From contig JAGNKU010000009.1 of the NCBI GenBank assembly GCA_017999985.1, forward strand, positions 62,001 to 126,000: DNA of 64,000 nucleotides, written 5' to 3'. The notes beneath the pieces were generated by a model. That model was given only the letters and a program-made list of their open reading frames with translations. It had not been told where the DNA came from and did no database searches. The position numbers were made by a program, and so were the translations under genes. Position 1 is the first letter of the stretch. The number at the start of each line of letters is the position of its first letter. Below, in pieces: positions 17,323-30,301 of this stretch. The stretch comes from Phycisphaerae bacterium. Lineage in GTDB: Bacteria; Planctomycetota; Phycisphaerae; UBA1845; Fen-1342.

Positions 17323-18735
17323 TCAGACGAGATACTTCCCGCCGCGCTTCGCGAACCGCTTGTATTCGGCCGCCTGCTTCTCGTAGCCGCGCTTGCCCAT
17401 CAGCGCAAACGTAAACTCCTTTCCCGTCTGCACCGCCGGCTGATCGTACGGGTTGATGTTCAGCAGCCCGCCCGCGATTGACGTCGCCGCTTCCCAGAGC
17501 ATGATGAACTGGCCAACCGTCTCCTCGCTGACCACCGGGAAGCGGATCGTCAGGCACGGTCGCCGACTCGCCACCAGCGCGAACTCCGTCGCCCGCTTCT
17601 CCGCGTTGAGCAGGGTCCCAAGCGTGCTGCCCTGCAGGTAGGCGAGGTCCTCGGGCAACCCCGCCACACGCGGGATCTTCACGTCCCGCGTGAACTTGCC
17701 CACCTCCAGGAAGATGAACACCTTGTCGTTCGGCCCTTCGCGGTAGAGTTGTACCTGCGAATGCTGATCCGTCGTGCCCAGCGCCTTGATCGGCGTCGGC
17801 CCCACGACCACCGGCTGCCCTTCCAGGTCCTGCTGCTTGCCCAGGCTCTCCGCCCACATCTGCCGGTACCAGTCCGCCAGGTCCTTGAGTTGGTAGCTGT
17901 ACGGCATCATCACGTGCAGCCGCTTGCCGCGTACATAGAACGCGTGCAGCAGCATGGCCAGCATGCCCGCCGGGTTTTTGCGCGCCGCGGACTGCCCGAC
18001 CCGCGCTCCCATCGCCGCCGCCCCCGCCAGCAGCCGGTCGATCTTGATCCCGCACATCCCCGCCGAAAACAGCCCCACCGCCGATAGCACCGAGAAACGC
18101 CCGCCCACGCCCGGCGGCACCGGCAACGCATCGTAACCCTCGGCGTCCACGATCCCGCGCATCGTCCCGCCCGCCGGGTCGGTCGTCACCACGATGTTCG
18201 TCTTCAGCCCCCGGCGCCCCAACTTGCGTGCCACCAGGTCGCGCACGATGACGAACTGCGACGCCGTCTCCGCCGTCTCGCCCGATTTGCTGATGACGTT
18301 GAACAGCGTCTTGCGCAGCTCCGGGCCGATCACGTCGAGCAGGCTGCCGAACTGCACGGGATCCACGTTATCCATGACAAACAACCGCGGCCCGCGCCGC
18401 GCCCGAGCCGCCAGCAAATTGTGCAGCGGCGGATTCAGTGCCGTCTGCAGCGCCGTATTGCCCAGCGCCGACCCGCCGATGCCCAGCACCACCAGGTTCT
18501 CGAACTTGCCGGCATAGCGCCGCACCGCCGCCCGCACCTGCTTGAGCATCTCCGTGTCGTGCGGCAATTCGCGGTAGCGGTGCTGCCCGGCTTTGCGTTC
18601 GCGCTCGATCCGCGCGACGACGTCGCGCGCCGCCGCCTCTGAGCGCTTGATCTCGGCCAGGCTCAGCCCGTGCGCGGGGCCGATGACGGAATCCAGGATG
18701 TTCGCATAGTCCAGTTGCAAGGCAGGTATCGGCAT
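17323..18735 (-). CDS. pgi: Glucose-6-phosphate isomerase
   Basis: A 470-residue isomerase interconverting glucose-6-phosphate and fructose-6-phosphate. The sugar isomerase domains show VVLGIGGSALGNTALQTAL (residues ~85-103), SKSGETAETASQF and GTTDQHSQVQLYREGPNDKVF. The length fits the compact bacterial form. AAGGAG lies 11 nt before the ATG at 18735; a longer frame upstream has no conserved residues. It heads a two-gene unit with manC, supplying hexose phosphates for GDP-mannose. Confidence 0.93.
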   Translation of the reverse strand: MPIPALQLDYANILDSVIGPAHGLSLAEIKRSEAAARDVVARIERERKAGQHRYRELPHDTEMLKQVRAAVRRYAGKFENLVVLGIGGSALGNTALQTALNPPLHNLLAARARRGPRLFVMDNVDPVQFGSLLDVIGPELRKTLFNVISKSGETAETASQFVIVRDLVARKLGRRGLKTNIVVTTDPAGGTMRGIVDAEGYDALPVPPGVGGRFSVLSAVGLFSAGMCGIKIDRLLAGAAAMGARVGQSAARKNPAGMLAMLLHAFYVRGKRLHVMMPYSYQLKDLADWYRQMWAESLGKQQDLEGQPVVVGPTPIKALGTTDQHSQVQLYREGPNDKVFIFLEVGKFTRDVKIPRVAGLPEDLAYLQGSTLGTLLNAEKRATEFALVASRRPCLTIRFPVVSEETVGQFIMLWEAATSIAGGLLNINPYDQPAVQTGKEFTFALMGKRGYEKQAAEYKRFAKRGGKYLV

Positions 18736-18810
18736 CGGATGACACTCCTTCAACGGCCAAGGCTGCAAGGACGCCAGCATACCGCCTGGCACCCAACACG
18801 CCACCGACCG

Positions 18811-21795
18811 CTACTTCTCGGTCAGCTCCAGCGCCCCGCTCCAGTCGTCCGGCGGGGGCGCCGCGATGAAATGCTGCACGGCAGCCGCGTATTGCCGCGC
18901 TGCCAAGTCGTCCGGCCGCTGCCGCAGGCACGCTTCGAATGCCGCCCACGCTTCGGTCCACGCACGCTGCTGAAACGCCGCCACGGCCGCACCGAATTGA
19001 TCGGCGTACCGGCACAGCGACTCCGGCACCGCGCCGCGCCGCCCCAAGAGCTCGAAGATCGGCACCGCCTGCGTCTTGCCCTTGACCCGCACGCCGCCGA
19101 GCGGTCGTACCACGAAACCGTCGCCAGCCTGCGCATACGTCGGACCGCTCACCAGGATGCGCGTGCCGTAGAACTTGTTGGCCGATTCGAGCCGCGAAGC
19201 CACGTTGACCGAGTCGCCGATGCACGTGTAGTCGTATTTCTGCTCCGAGCCGCACGGCCCCACGACCGCGTTACCCGTGGCAATCCCGACCCGCAGTACG
19301 AGTTCGCCGAATACCTCGTCGCCGCCCGTCCGCCGTTGCTCATCGATCAGCGCACGCAGCCCCGCGCCCAGATCCACCGCCGCCTCGCACGCCCGCCGCG
19401 CATGGTCCGCCTGCGGGTAGATCACCGGGTTCCAGAACGCGAAGACCCCGTCGCCGATGAACTTGTTGATCATCCCCTCGTGCCGCAGGATCACGTCGCT
19501 GAACCGCCCCAGCGCCAAGTTGAGCACGTGCTGCGTGCGCTCCGCCCCGATGCGCTCCGAAATCCGCGTGAACCCTTCCAGGTCCGTGAAGACCGCCGTG
19601 ACCTCGCGCGACTCCGCCCGCCGGCACAGCTCCGCATCTTCCGCCATCTTCCGCGCCAGCGTCGCCGACGTGTATTGCCCCAGCGCCGTCGCGATCTGCC
19701 GCGACTCGCGCTCCAGGAACACGTAGCGGTACAGCAGCACGGCGACGTAGCTCACGGCCACCGCGATGATCGGCGGCACGAGCGCAATCCAGCACGTCCA
19801 GAAGTAGAACGCCACGCCGCCTGCCGCCACCGCATAGAGCCCGATGAGCAGCACCAGTCCCACCGCCGCCGTACGCGGCGCCCGCCGCACGCTGATATAC
19901 GTCGCCAACATACCCAGCGTGACGGTCAGCAAGGCATCCAGCCACATCGGCGCCCAGTACGCCATACGCCCGCTGAGCATGCCATTGAGCAGGTTCGCGT
20001 GCGACACCACGCCCGGTGCACGCTCACTCGTCGGGATCGGCGTCATGTCGGCCAGGGCCGTCGCGGTGTAGCCCAGCAGGCCGATCTTCCCCGCCAGGCG
20101 CGCGCGCAGCCGCGCCAGCGTCGCGTCGATCTCCGCCTGGTACGCGGCGTTGGCAGCCAGCGCCCGCCCCAGCCGTTCGAGCGCCTGCCCCACGCCGGCT
20201 GGCTGTGTCGCGTCTGTCACAGCGCCGTTGACGGCCGCACGCAGCGCCGCCGCCCCCTCCGGCAGCAGCCTGCGATACTCGGCCAGCCCCTGCGCCTTGA
20301 GCCGGGCCTCTGCCCTGCGCCCCAGGCACCGCGCCCAGCGCAGCTCCGTCTCCAGCCGCAGCGCATCACGCAGGTCCACGAGATACTGCTCATGTTCACG
20401 CAGGTAACCGGCGCCGATCAGCTCGCCCAGCTGCGCCGTGATCCACTCATCGTTATGCAACATCGCCTGCCGCTGGTCGTATATCTGCCAGACGCTGCCC
20501 ACCGGCACGTGCTCCCCAAACTGCCGCGCCCAATCCCCCTGCGGCACCCACGGCACCAGCGTGTAGCCGGCGTCATCGAGCTGGATCACCACGGGCTTTG
20601 CCCCACCCGGCGGTCTCAGCATCAGCCGCCCGGGCTCCGCCGTGACGTCCTCCGCCTTCAACTCCAGAACGTCCAGGGCCACCGCGAAGGCCAATTGCGG
20701 CAACACTCGGCCCCCGTGCTGCACCAGCAGCCGCGTCCGCCGCATGATCCCGTCCGCGTCCGGCTTGAACACCACGAATCCGCACCGCCGCGCCGCTCGC
20801 GCCAGCCGGAAATACACCGGCGAAATCGCGTCGACCGGCGGCGCGGCCGCCCGCACGCGCTCCAGCGGCAACGGCGTCGCCGCCATCGTCGCCCGATACC
20901 CCAGGACTTCGCGCAATGCCGCCGCCAGCGCCTCGCCATACGCCGGTGACTGCGGAATCAGCGCCTCCTCCAATGCGGCGAACAGCGCCGGCTCACGTTC
21001 CTGCCAGCGCGCCGGCTCCGCATCGAGCCAATCCTCGATTCGGCGTTCGAGCGCCAAGGCCCGGCACGGCTCGCACGCCAGCGCCACGGCCTCGGCGTCT
21101 TGGGCGCCCATCTGCCGCGCCAACGCCGCGGCGTCGAGCGTGGGTTCGCGCTCCAGCGCGACAACGATGCGCGCCCAGAGCAGTGGCGCCCGCGCCGGCT
21201 CGGCGTGGTGCCCCAGCCGCAGACCCAGCTCCGCGGCCCGGTGCGCGGCCTCGTCATTCTGGTTCGCTACGAGGGCAGCGATCACGCCGACGAACGCATC
21301 GCTCCGCAGTATGTCCTCCCAGACGTTCCCTGCTGCGTAGTCCGTCGCGAGATACACCTGCCCGAAGTCCGCCAGCGCCGCCTGCAATTCCAGGTCCGGC
21401 AGTGCCCGCACCGGCTCCGCTTCGAGCAGCGTCGTCGGCTCCTCCACGATGTCCACTTGCCGCGGCACAATCGTCCGCAGCGGCTCCGGCTCGGCCAGCG
21501 TGATATCCGTGAGCAGCGCCTTGAGCCCCGCCTCGTGCAGCACACCCAGCACGCCCGCCTGGATGTCCCGTGCCCAGGGCCAGCGCCCGACCAGCCCGAG
21601 CGCTGCATCGTCAATGTCGATGCACACCAGGTCGGCGCGCTCCGAAATCGAGTTCGCGTAATGGAAGCGCAGGTCGAGCGTCTTCAGCTCGAGCCAGTCG
21701 AGCCCCCCGACGGCATAGGCGATGAGCACGACGACCGTCGCCGTCAGCCCGATCCCCAGCGCCTGCCACCGTGCTGTCCGCCGCTGCGTGCTCAC
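18811..21795 (-). CDS. CHASE2-domain class III adenylate/guanylate cyclase
   Basis: A 994-residue membrane cyclase. After an N-terminal helix (GIGLTATVVVLIAYAVGGL) comes an unusually long extracytoplasmic CHASE2-type domain (about residues 35-600; KTLDLRFHYANSISERADLVCIDID is typical, and GKIGLLGYTA lies near its end). Several transmembrane helices follow, then a class III cyclase domain at about 690-880: TAVFTDLEGFTRISE, FIGDGVFAFWN, LRVGIATGNAVVG and YTCIGDSVNVASRLE. Two metal-binding Asp are present. The C terminus is a TPR-like helical tail. The start is uncertain: GTG at 21795 is chosen because the frame upstream lies in a dispersed repeat. cAMP or cGMP specificity cannot be read. Confidence 0.85.
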   Translation of the reverse strand: MSTQRRTARWQALGIGLTATVVVLIAYAVGGLDWLELKTLDLRFHYANSISERADLVCIDIDDAALGLVGRWPWARDIQAGVLGVLHEAGLKALLTDITLAEPEPLRTIVPRQVDIVEEPTTLLEAEPVRALPDLELQAALADFGQVYLATDYAAGNVWEDILRSDAFVGVIAALVANQNDEAAHRAAELGLRLGHHAEPARAPLLWARIVVALEREPTLDAAALARQMGAQDAEAVALACEPCRALALERRIEDWLDAEPARWQEREPALFAALEEALIPQSPAYGEALAAALREVLGYRATMAATPLPLERVRAAAPPVDAISPVYFRLARAARRCGFVVFKPDADGIMRRTRLLVQHGGRVLPQLAFAVALDVLELKAEDVTAEPGRLMLRPPGGAKPVVIQLDDAGYTLVPWVPQGDWARQFGEHVPVGSVWQIYDQRQAMLHNDEWITAQLGELIGAGYLREHEQYLVDLRDALRLETELRWARCLGRRAEARLKAQGLAEYRRLLPEGAAALRAAVNGAVTDATQPAGVGQALERLGRALAANAAYQAEIDATLARLRARLAGKIGLLGYTATALADMTPIPTSERAPGVVSHANLLNGMLSGRMAYWAPMWLDALLTVTLGMLATYISVRRAPRTAAVGLVLLIGLYAVAAGGVAFYFWTCWIALVPPIIAVAVSYVAVLLYRYVFLERESRQIATALGQYTSATLARKMAEDAELCRRAESREVTAVFTDLEGFTRISERIGAERTQHVLNLALGRFSDVILRHEGMINKFIGDGVFAFWNPVIYPQADHARRACEAAVDLGAGLRALIDEQRRTGGDEVFGELVLRVGIATGNAVVGPCGSEQKYDYTCIGDSVNVASRLESANKFYGTRILVSGPTYAQAGDGFVVRPLGGVRVKGKTQAVPIFELLGRRGAVPESLCRYADQFGAAVAAFQQRAWTEAWAAFEACLRQRPDDLAARQYAAAVQHFIAAPPPDDWSGALELTEK

Positions 21796-21952
21796 AGGCA
21801 ACCATTGTGCCCGCCCGCGCCCCCCAGTGCCACTGCTCTCGAGCAGTGCGCGCTCCGCAGTACCCACTCGCTCGCGCTCGGGGCTCTGATTGCGCGCACC
21901 GGGTGGCACGCCCTGGCGCAGCCAAGCCGTGGCGGACGCGGTCACGGTGCGC
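21796..21952. repeat. Dispersed repeat upstream of the cyclase
   Basis: The 157 bp between gcvP and the cyclase include the inverted repeat CACTGCTC-TC-GAGCAGTG near 21830-21848 and, next to it, a block containing CTCGCTCGCGCTCGGGGCTC. From general knowledge, closely similar blocks recur in many planctomycete genomes; only this copy is seen here. Translated in the cyclase frame it would add an Arg/Glu/Ser-rich N-terminal extension, which I consider artefactual. Confidence 0.5.
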
Positions 21953-24847
<2,895 letters not shown>

Positions 24848-24930
24848 TGCGGTAGGAACTCCCTGCGGAGCAGCCAGCTGTGCAAACGGGCGGCGAGCAG
24901 GCAACAACCGCGCCGCGCTCTCGCGCGGCG

Positions 24931-24964
24931 CCCTTGTCACCTTGTCACGTTGTCACCTTATCAC
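24931..24964 (-). repeat. GTGACAAGG tandem repeat after gcvH
   Basis: On the coding strand, four imperfect units of the type GTGACAAG begin three bases after the gcvH stop. Similar units lie at the 3' ends of mqnE and the DUF2892 gene in this window, always in the sense orientation. Confidence 0.6.
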
Positions 24965-24967
24965 TCT

Positions 24968-25351
24968 CTAGTGTTCCGCGATCATCCGGTCGTAGGCGGG
25001 CCCGTCCAGCAGCTTCGCGAGCGGGCTGAGATCGCTGCACTGGATCCGGATCATCCACCCCGCTTCCAGCGGATCCGTGTTGAGCAGCCCCGGCTCGTCG
25101 GCGAGCTTCGTGTTCACCGCCGTCACCGTCCCCGACACCGCGCAATACAGCTCGCCGGTCGCCTTGACCGATTCGATCTCGCCAAAGTGGCTCCCCCCCG
25201 TCACTTGCGCCCCCACCTTGGGCAGATCGACGAACGTGATATCGGTCAACTCATCAGCCGCAAACTGCGTGATGCCGACCGTGACCGTGTCGCCCTCGAC
25301 CTTGAACCATTCGTGCGTCTGCGAATACTTGCGATCGTTGGGCACCGCCAT
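24968..25351 (-). CDS. gcvH: Glycine cleavage system H protein
   Basis: A 127-residue H protein, the lipoylated carrier that shuttles the aminomethyl group between P, T and L proteins. The lipoyl-lysine motif is GEIESVKATGELY near residues 57-69. The N-terminal YSQTHEWFKVEGDTVTVGIT is typical and the length is exactly as expected. The leader contains a hairpin with arms CCGCCGG/CCGGCGG followed by a T-run near the start codon, with TATAGA as a possible -10 further upstream. It is the first gene of a gcvH-gcvP unit. Confidence 0.96.
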   Translation of the reverse strand: MAVPNDRKYSQTHEWFKVEGDTVTVGITQFAADELTDITFVDLPKVGAQVTGGSHFGEIESVKATGELYCAVSGTVTAVNTKLADEPGLLNTDPLEAGWMIRIQCSDLSPLAKLLDGPAYDRMIAEH

Positions 25352-25452
25352 GCCGGGACTCTCCTAAAAAACCCGTCCTGCCCGCCGGCCGGATGACCGG
25401 CGGAACGAGCATTCTATAGCTCACCTCGCCCCAGCGGTAGCCCCGGCGCGCC

Positions 25453-27651
25453 CTATGGCGAAACGCCCCCCGTCCGCTGCCGGGCCGCCTCGAGCGCTGC
25501 CCGTGCCCCGGCGTTTTCCGGATCAAGCCGCAGCACCTCGCGGTACTCCGCGATCGCCGCCGCCAGGTCCCCCTGCTGCTCCAGCGCCAGCCCCAGCTTC
25601 AGCCGCGCGCTTGCCCGCCGCGCATCGAGCGCGAGCGCCATCCGGTACTGCGCTGCTCCCTGTGCCAGCCTGCCCTGCCGGCACAGCAGCAAGCCCAGGT
25701 CTTCGCGCAGGCCCGCGTCCTGCGGCTGCACTGACACGAGCATCTCATACTCGCCGATCGCTTCCTCGATCCGCCCCTGCTGTATCAGCAATGCCGCCAA
25801 CGCGGCCCGCAGCTCGACTTGCCCCGGCTTGAGCTGCAACGCGGCCTGCAACTGCGCCGCCGCCTCGTCCAGACGCCCACGCTGCGCCAGAATCCGTGCC
25901 CGGGCGGCATACATCTCGCTCGCGCGCAACGCTCGCGGGTCCAACCGCAGCGCCTGGCTCAGATACGTGTCCGCTTCTTCCAGCCGCCCCTGTGCCAGGT
26001 GCGCAAATCCCAGGTTCGCCTGCGCCCGTGCGTAGTCCGGCTGCACGCGCACCGCGGCCAGGAAGCTCTCCACCGCTTCGTCCGTCCGCCCGCGGTCCAG
26101 CAGCAACGCGCCGCGATTGTTCAGCGCCAGCGCATAGCCGGGCTGAATCTCCAGCGCCCGGTCATACGCTGCCAGCGCCGCGTCCACGTCGCCCGTCATC
26201 GCCCGCACGTCGCCTACACAGCGGTACATCGCCGGCTTGAAATCCAGCCGTTCCTCCACAAATGGCCCCGGCACCGTGCCCAACAACACACATCCGCCGA
26301 GCACGCCACCAGCAAGCGCGCTCTGCCCCCACCGCCGGCGAGCCACCAGGTCCACCAACGCCAGGGCCCCCGCCGCCGCCAGCAACACAACCACCGGCAC
26401 CAGCGGCACGCGATACCGCCCGGTCACGAACACCAACACCACCGCCAGCGGATACAGCGTCAGAAACAGCCAGACCGGCGCAGGAACCCGCCGTGCCCGC
26501 CAGATCAATCCTACGACCGCCAGCGGCAGCACCACGCCGAACGGAAATCCAAAGCCCCCGAGCTTCCATACCAGCAACCGGATCAGCCCCGACCACTGCG
26601 CGAACAGGTACACGTTGACATTGCGCGGAATCTCGCGGGAGTTCACGAACTGCAGCGCCTTGTGCGCCAATCCCGCGACGAACGCCCCGGGCTGCGTCGC
26701 CGCGTAGTCGCGCGTCTGCGCATAGAACCAATCCGCCTTGTCCCAGAACGCTGTCCGCCCATCCTGCTCAGGCAACAGCGTCAGCCGCTCCCACTCGTCG
26801 CCTGGCTGCACCGTCACCAGCTCGTCATAGTGCGGATTGTTGCCAATGTAGAAGTTAATCCCACCCGACGCCGGCAAGATCGTGAATCGCCCGCTGGCGC
26901 GAGAGCTCAGGCTCGCCACCGGCAGCGCCACGCACGCGAAGCCCGCAGCCACCACACCGGCAACCTGCCCTGCCCGCTTCCCGCCGCCGCGTCTCCACGC
27001 CACGACCAGGAGCCACACGCACGCGGCAACGAATGGCGGCAGAAACGTCGGCCGCGTCAGCACGCTCAGTGCCCCACAGACGCCCAGCGCCCCACAGGCC
27101 CCCATCCCCAGCGTCGCCTGCGCCCGCAGCAGTAGCAACAGCAACACCACGCCCCACAGCGCCGCCCACCCCTCCGCCAGCAGCTCCCCCTCCAGGAAGA
27201 TCAGCGGGGCGTAAAACGCGACCACGATCCCCGCGACCACGCCCGTCCGGCGATCAAAGATGCGCGCCCCCAGCCGATACGTCAGTACGCACGTCAGCGC
27301 CCCCAGCCCCGCCTGCACGATCTTCGCAAACAGGATCGACGATCCGCTGACTGCGTACACCACGGCCAGGTACATGGGATAGAAGAAGGGTTGCCAGAAC
27401 CACTCCTTGGTCAGCGGCTTGCCCGCGACCAGACTCCGCGCCAGGTTGTGGTACGTATCGGCGTCGACGATTGGTGCGTAGAACGTCGGGTTGGCCGCGC
27501 TTTGGTACAGGTAGATCAACCGCACCAGCAGCGCGAGGACGAACAGCCCCACGACGACCCGCAGGTCCCCGGTCACCCGGGCAGAAGTGTCCTGCACCGC
27601 GCCGCGCGGCGACTCCGAAGCTGCACGGCGCTGTGCCCGCCCGCGCGACAT
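25453..27651 (-). CDS. GT39-like membrane glycosyltransferase with C-terminal TPR domain
   Basis: A 732-residue protein in two parts. Residues ~30-480 form a polytopic membrane domain of about 10-12 helices with features of the GT39/ArnT/PMT superfamily: an acidic DADTYHNLARSL motif in the first extracytoplasmic loop and GINFYIGNNPHYDE later. Such enzymes use polyprenyl-phosphate sugars. Residues ~485-725 are about seven tetratricopeptide repeats (for example ALNNRGALLLDRGRTDEAVESFLAA), which usually bind partner proteins. This fusion recurs in planctomycetes. The substrate is unknown. Confidence 0.8.
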   Translation of the reverse strand: MSRGRAQRRAASESPRGAVQDTSARVTGDLRVVVGLFVLALLVRLIYLYQSAANPTFYAPIVDADTYHNLARSLVAGKPLTKEWFWQPFFYPMYLAVVYAVSGSSILFAKIVQAGLGALTCVLTYRLGARIFDRRTGVVAGIVVAFYAPLIFLEGELLAEGWAALWGVVLLLLLLRAQATLGMGACGALGVCGALSVLTRPTFLPPFVAACVWLLVVAWRRGGGKRAGQVAGVVAAGFACVALPVASLSSRASGRFTILPASGGINFYIGNNPHYDELVTVQPGDEWERLTLLPEQDGRTAFWDKADWFYAQTRDYAATQPGAFVAGLAHKALQFVNSREIPRNVNVYLFAQWSGLIRLLVWKLGGFGFPFGVVLPLAVVGLIWRARRVPAPVWLFLTLYPLAVVLVFVTGRYRVPLVPVVVLLAAAGALALVDLVARRRWGQSALAGGVLGGCVLLGTVPGPFVEERLDFKPAMYRCVGDVRAMTGDVDAALAAYDRALEIQPGYALALNNRGALLLDRGRTDEAVESFLAAVRVQPDYARAQANLGFAHLAQGRLEEADTYLSQALRLDPRALRASEMYAARARILAQRGRLDEAAAQLQAALQLKPGQVELRAALAALLIQQGRIEEAIGEYEMLVSVQPQDAGLREDLGLLLCRQGRLAQGAAQYRMALALDARRASARLKLGLALEQQGDLAAAIAEYREVLRLDPENAGARAALEAARQRTGGVSP

Positions 27652-27771
27652 GTCCCGAGCCTAGCCGCAACATCCGGCCCGGGTCAACGCCGCCTCGCCG
27701 CCCGCGGCGGTACGGCGCGGCGCCCCTTCACCGCCCTCCAGCTCCCTGCGTCGCCCGCGGTCGGCCAGTTG

Positions 27772-29289
27772 TCAGAGTGCCCCCGCCGGCTCGGCCGCCG
27801 TATGCGCCACTGCCGGTGCGGCGTACGAGCCGCCCTTCACCATCGCGACCAGTTGCCCAACCATGTCCTGCACGGCCGCGGCCTCGCGGCCCAGACCCTC
27901 GGCCAGCGTCTGCGTGTCCGCCGCCCCGACCGCGTTCTGCTGGGTCATCTTGTCCATCTGTGACACGGCGGAGTTGACCTGCTCGGTGCCTTGCGCCTGC
28001 TCCTGCGACGCCTTCGTGATGCCGTTGACCAGCTCGGACACCCGCGTCGCATCGCCGACGATTGCGCTGAGTGACTTGGCCACATCGCCCGCCACGGCCG
28101 TGCCCTCGCGCGCCCGCGCGACCGAGTTCGCAATCAGCTCGCCGGTCTGCGCCGCCGCTTCGCTAGCCCGCTTGGCCAGGTTGCGCACCTCTTCCGCCAC
28201 CACCGCGAAGCCCTTGCCGTGCTCGCCGGCGCGGGCCGCCTCTACCGCCGCGTTCAGCGCCAGCAGGTTCGTCTGGAACGCGATCTCGTCGATGGCCTTG
28301 ATGATCTTGTCGATCTTGCCGGCGGACTCGTTGATCGCCGCCATCGCCTGGTTCAGCCGCACCGTGTTGCGGTCGCCCTCCGCGGCGGCCTCACGCGCCT
28401 TCGATGCCAGTTCGTTCGCCTGCTTCGCGTTCTCGGCGTTGGTGCGCGTCATCGCCGCCATCTGCTCCAGGGCGCTGCTGGTCTCCTCCAGCGAGGAGGC
28501 CTGCTCACTGGCCGAGTTGGCCAATCCGGTGCTCGACTGCCCCAGCTTCTGCGCGATCTCCACCAGCGCCTTCGAGCGCTGAGTCAGCGCGTCAATCATG
28601 TTCTGTAGCGCCCGCACCAGCGGCCGCACGACCACGGGCAGCAGCGTCGCGGCCATGACGAGGATCGCCGCCAGCGCCAGCCCCGCCGAGACCCACAGCG
28701 AGCGGCGCACCCCGGCCTCGAACTTGCCCTGGGCTTCCGCCAGCATGGCGTTGATCTTCTCCTTCGAGAAGCGCAGCCGCAGCAGGCCGTAGAGCTGCCC
28801 CGGCTGCGTGTCCGGCCGCAGCCGCACCATGTCCGCATCCACGCGCAGCGGGTAGTACATGGTGTAGGCCTGCGTGTCTTCGACCACCAGCACGTCCGTG
28901 GCCGTCTGGGCCTGGTCCAGGATGCCCCGCTCGATCACCTGGCCCACGCGCTCGGGTGGCGACGAGTGCTCGATCGTGCCGTTCGCGCCGACAAACGAGA
29001 ATTCGTCGATGTCGGCATGCAGGCGCTGCTGTTCCGCGAACTGCACAAACTGCGTGTATTCGCCGGTCTGCAGCATCCGCTGCGTGGCCGCCACCTCGCC
29101 CTGCACGAGGCCCTGCGCCCCATCGCGCTTCACGCTCAGCGACGAGTCCTCCACGCCGCTCAGCGTGTTCTCGAAGCTCCGCACGTACAGCCGGTGCTGG
29201 ATCGTGAACAGCACCGCCATGAACACGCCGAACAGCACCAGCGTCGGCAGAAAAATCCGCTTACCCAGGCTGGCCTTGCGAAACATCAT
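27772..29289 (-). CDS. Methyl-accepting chemotaxis protein coupled to hydrogenase
   Basis: A 505-residue receptor. The N-terminal helix (residues ~12-29) and a second helix (~197-220) bracket a ~165-residue periplasmic sensor domain with no recognised fold. The cytoplasmic domain has the hairpin tip [35 protein letters not shown], which binds CheA/CheW. A HAMP domain is not obvious. Its ATG overlaps the stop of the hydrogenase small-subunit gene (ATGATG at 29289-29284), so it is translated from the hydrogenase transcript. A role in taxis or signalling linked to hydrogen or redox state is inferred. Confidence 0.92.
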   Translation of the reverse strand: MMFRKASLGKRIFLPTLVLFGVFMAVLFTIQHRLYVRSFENTLSGVEDSSLSVKRDGAQGLVQGEVAATQRMLQTGEYTQFVQFAEQQRLHADIDEFSFVGANGTIEHSSPPERVGQVIERGILDQAQTATDVLVVEDTQAYTMYYPLRVDADMVRLRPDTQPGQLYGLLRLRFSKEKINAMLAEAQGKFEAGVRRSLWVSAGLALAAILVMAATLLPVVVRPLVRALQNMIDALTQRSKALVEIAQKLGQSSTGLANSASEQASSLEETSSALEQMAAMTRTNAENAKQANELASKAREAAAEGDRNTVRLNQAMAAINESAGKIDKIIKAIDEIAFQTNLLALNAAVEAARAGEHGKGFAVVAEEVRNLAKRASEAAAQTGELIANSVARAREGTAVAGDVAKSLSAIVGDATRVSELVNGITKASQEQAQGTEQVNSAVSQMDKMTQQNAVGAADTQTLAEGLGREAAAVQDMVGQLVAMVKGGSYAAPAVAHTAAEPAGAL

Positions 29290-30248
29290 GACTGGGTCCC
29301 CTTTCGATCCTGGTCGCTGTACGCGACGGCGTGATACTTCTCACCCTTCCGGTAGAACGCAAACGACTGCTTGTGGGCGAAGTCCTTGCTCGTGCAGGCG
29401 ATGCACGGCGCGCCCGCCCGGATGCACCAGTTCACCCCGCCGTTCCACTGCCGCCGCGGACAGTTCGTGTGACTCAGCGGACCGAGGCACCCCAGCTTGA
29501 ACAGGCAGCCCTCGTCCCCGAACTTCTCCGCGAACTCCTCTTTCTGCCAGTAATGGAAACGCGGGCAGTCGTCATGCACTGAGTGCTTGTAGAACATGTC
29601 CGGCGTAAACAGCTCCGGGTCGACTTTCGGATAGCCCTTCGCCGCCGCGTACGCCAGTGTCCCCACCAGCGATTCCGGATGCACCGGACAGCCCAGGCAG
29701 TTCACCAGCCGCTTCTCGACCGGGATCCCCTTGCTCTGCATGAACTGCACCAGGCCCACCGCGCCGGTCGGGTTGCCCTCGGCCCCCGGGACGCCGCCGA
29801 ACGCCGCGCACGTCCCGGCCGTGACGACCAGGTCCGCGCGCCGCAGGGCGTCCGGCAGAATCTCCGTCAGCGGCCGACCGCCGACCACGCACGCCTCCGG
29901 CATGTCCGCCGGCAGCGCGCCTTCCAGGATCAGGTAGTAATTGCCCTCCTTCGTCACCTGTTGAACCGTCTCCAGCACCTGCGCCCCCTGGGCTGCACCC
30001 ACCGTCGGGTGGAGCACCAGCGAGATCATCTGCGTCAGGATCTCGAACGGCCCCGGCTCGGTGGAGTTCAGAAACGACACGGAGCAGCCGCTGCACGACA
30101 TCCCCTGCAGCCACATCACGCGCTTCTGCCGTTCAAAGATCTTCTGCAACCCGTCCGCCAACGCGCTTGCGACTCCGCGACTCAGCCCTGCGCCGGCCGC
30201 GAGGAACGCCGCCATCCGCATGAAATCACGTCGTGAATATGTGGCCAT
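29286..30248 (-). CDS. [NiFe]-hydrogenase small subunit, Tat-exported
   Basis: A 320-residue electron-transfer subunit. It starts with a twin-arginine signal ([19 protein letters not shown]), so the complex is exported through Tat. Iron-sulfur ligands are visible: [10 protein letters not shown] and GTCAAFGG with [10 protein letters not shown] for the proximal cluster, then [18 protein letters not shown] and [23 protein letters not shown] for the distal and medial clusters. There is no C-terminal membrane helix, so it is either soluble in the periplasm or held by a partner not seen here. GGAG precedes the ATG at 30248. It follows the large-subunit gene by 53 bp, the reverse of the usual order. 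Confidence 0.93.
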   Translation of the reverse strand: MATYSRRDFMRMAAFLAAGAGLSRGVASALADGLQKIFERQKRVMWLQGMSCSGCSVSFLNSTEPGPFEILTQMISLVLHPTVGAAQGAQVLETVQQVTKEGNYYLILEGALPADMPEACVVGGRPLTEILPDALRRADLVVTAGTCAAFGGVPGAEGNPTGAVGLVQFMQSKGIPVEKRLVNCLGCPVHPESLVGTLAYAAAKGYPKVDPELFTPDMFYKHSVHDDCPRFHYWQKEEFAEKFGDEGCLFKLGCLGPLSHTNCPRRQWNGGVNWCIRAGAPCIACTSKDFAHKQSFAFYRKGEKYHAVAYSDQDRKGTQS

Positions 30249-30301
30249 GACTCCGCCTTCTGTACGTTGCCTGACACACCCGCTGCACGTCCGCACCCGG
30301 C

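Noticed and set aside
21796-21945. N-terminal extension of the cyclase
   Set aside because: The extra ~50 residues are the translation of a dispersed repeat block and precede the first conserved membrane helix.
25352-25452. Glycine riboswitch upstream of gcvH
   Set aside because: The 100-bp leader is too short for the usual tandem aptamer, and I could not find the conserved cores; only a GC hairpin with a T-run is visible.
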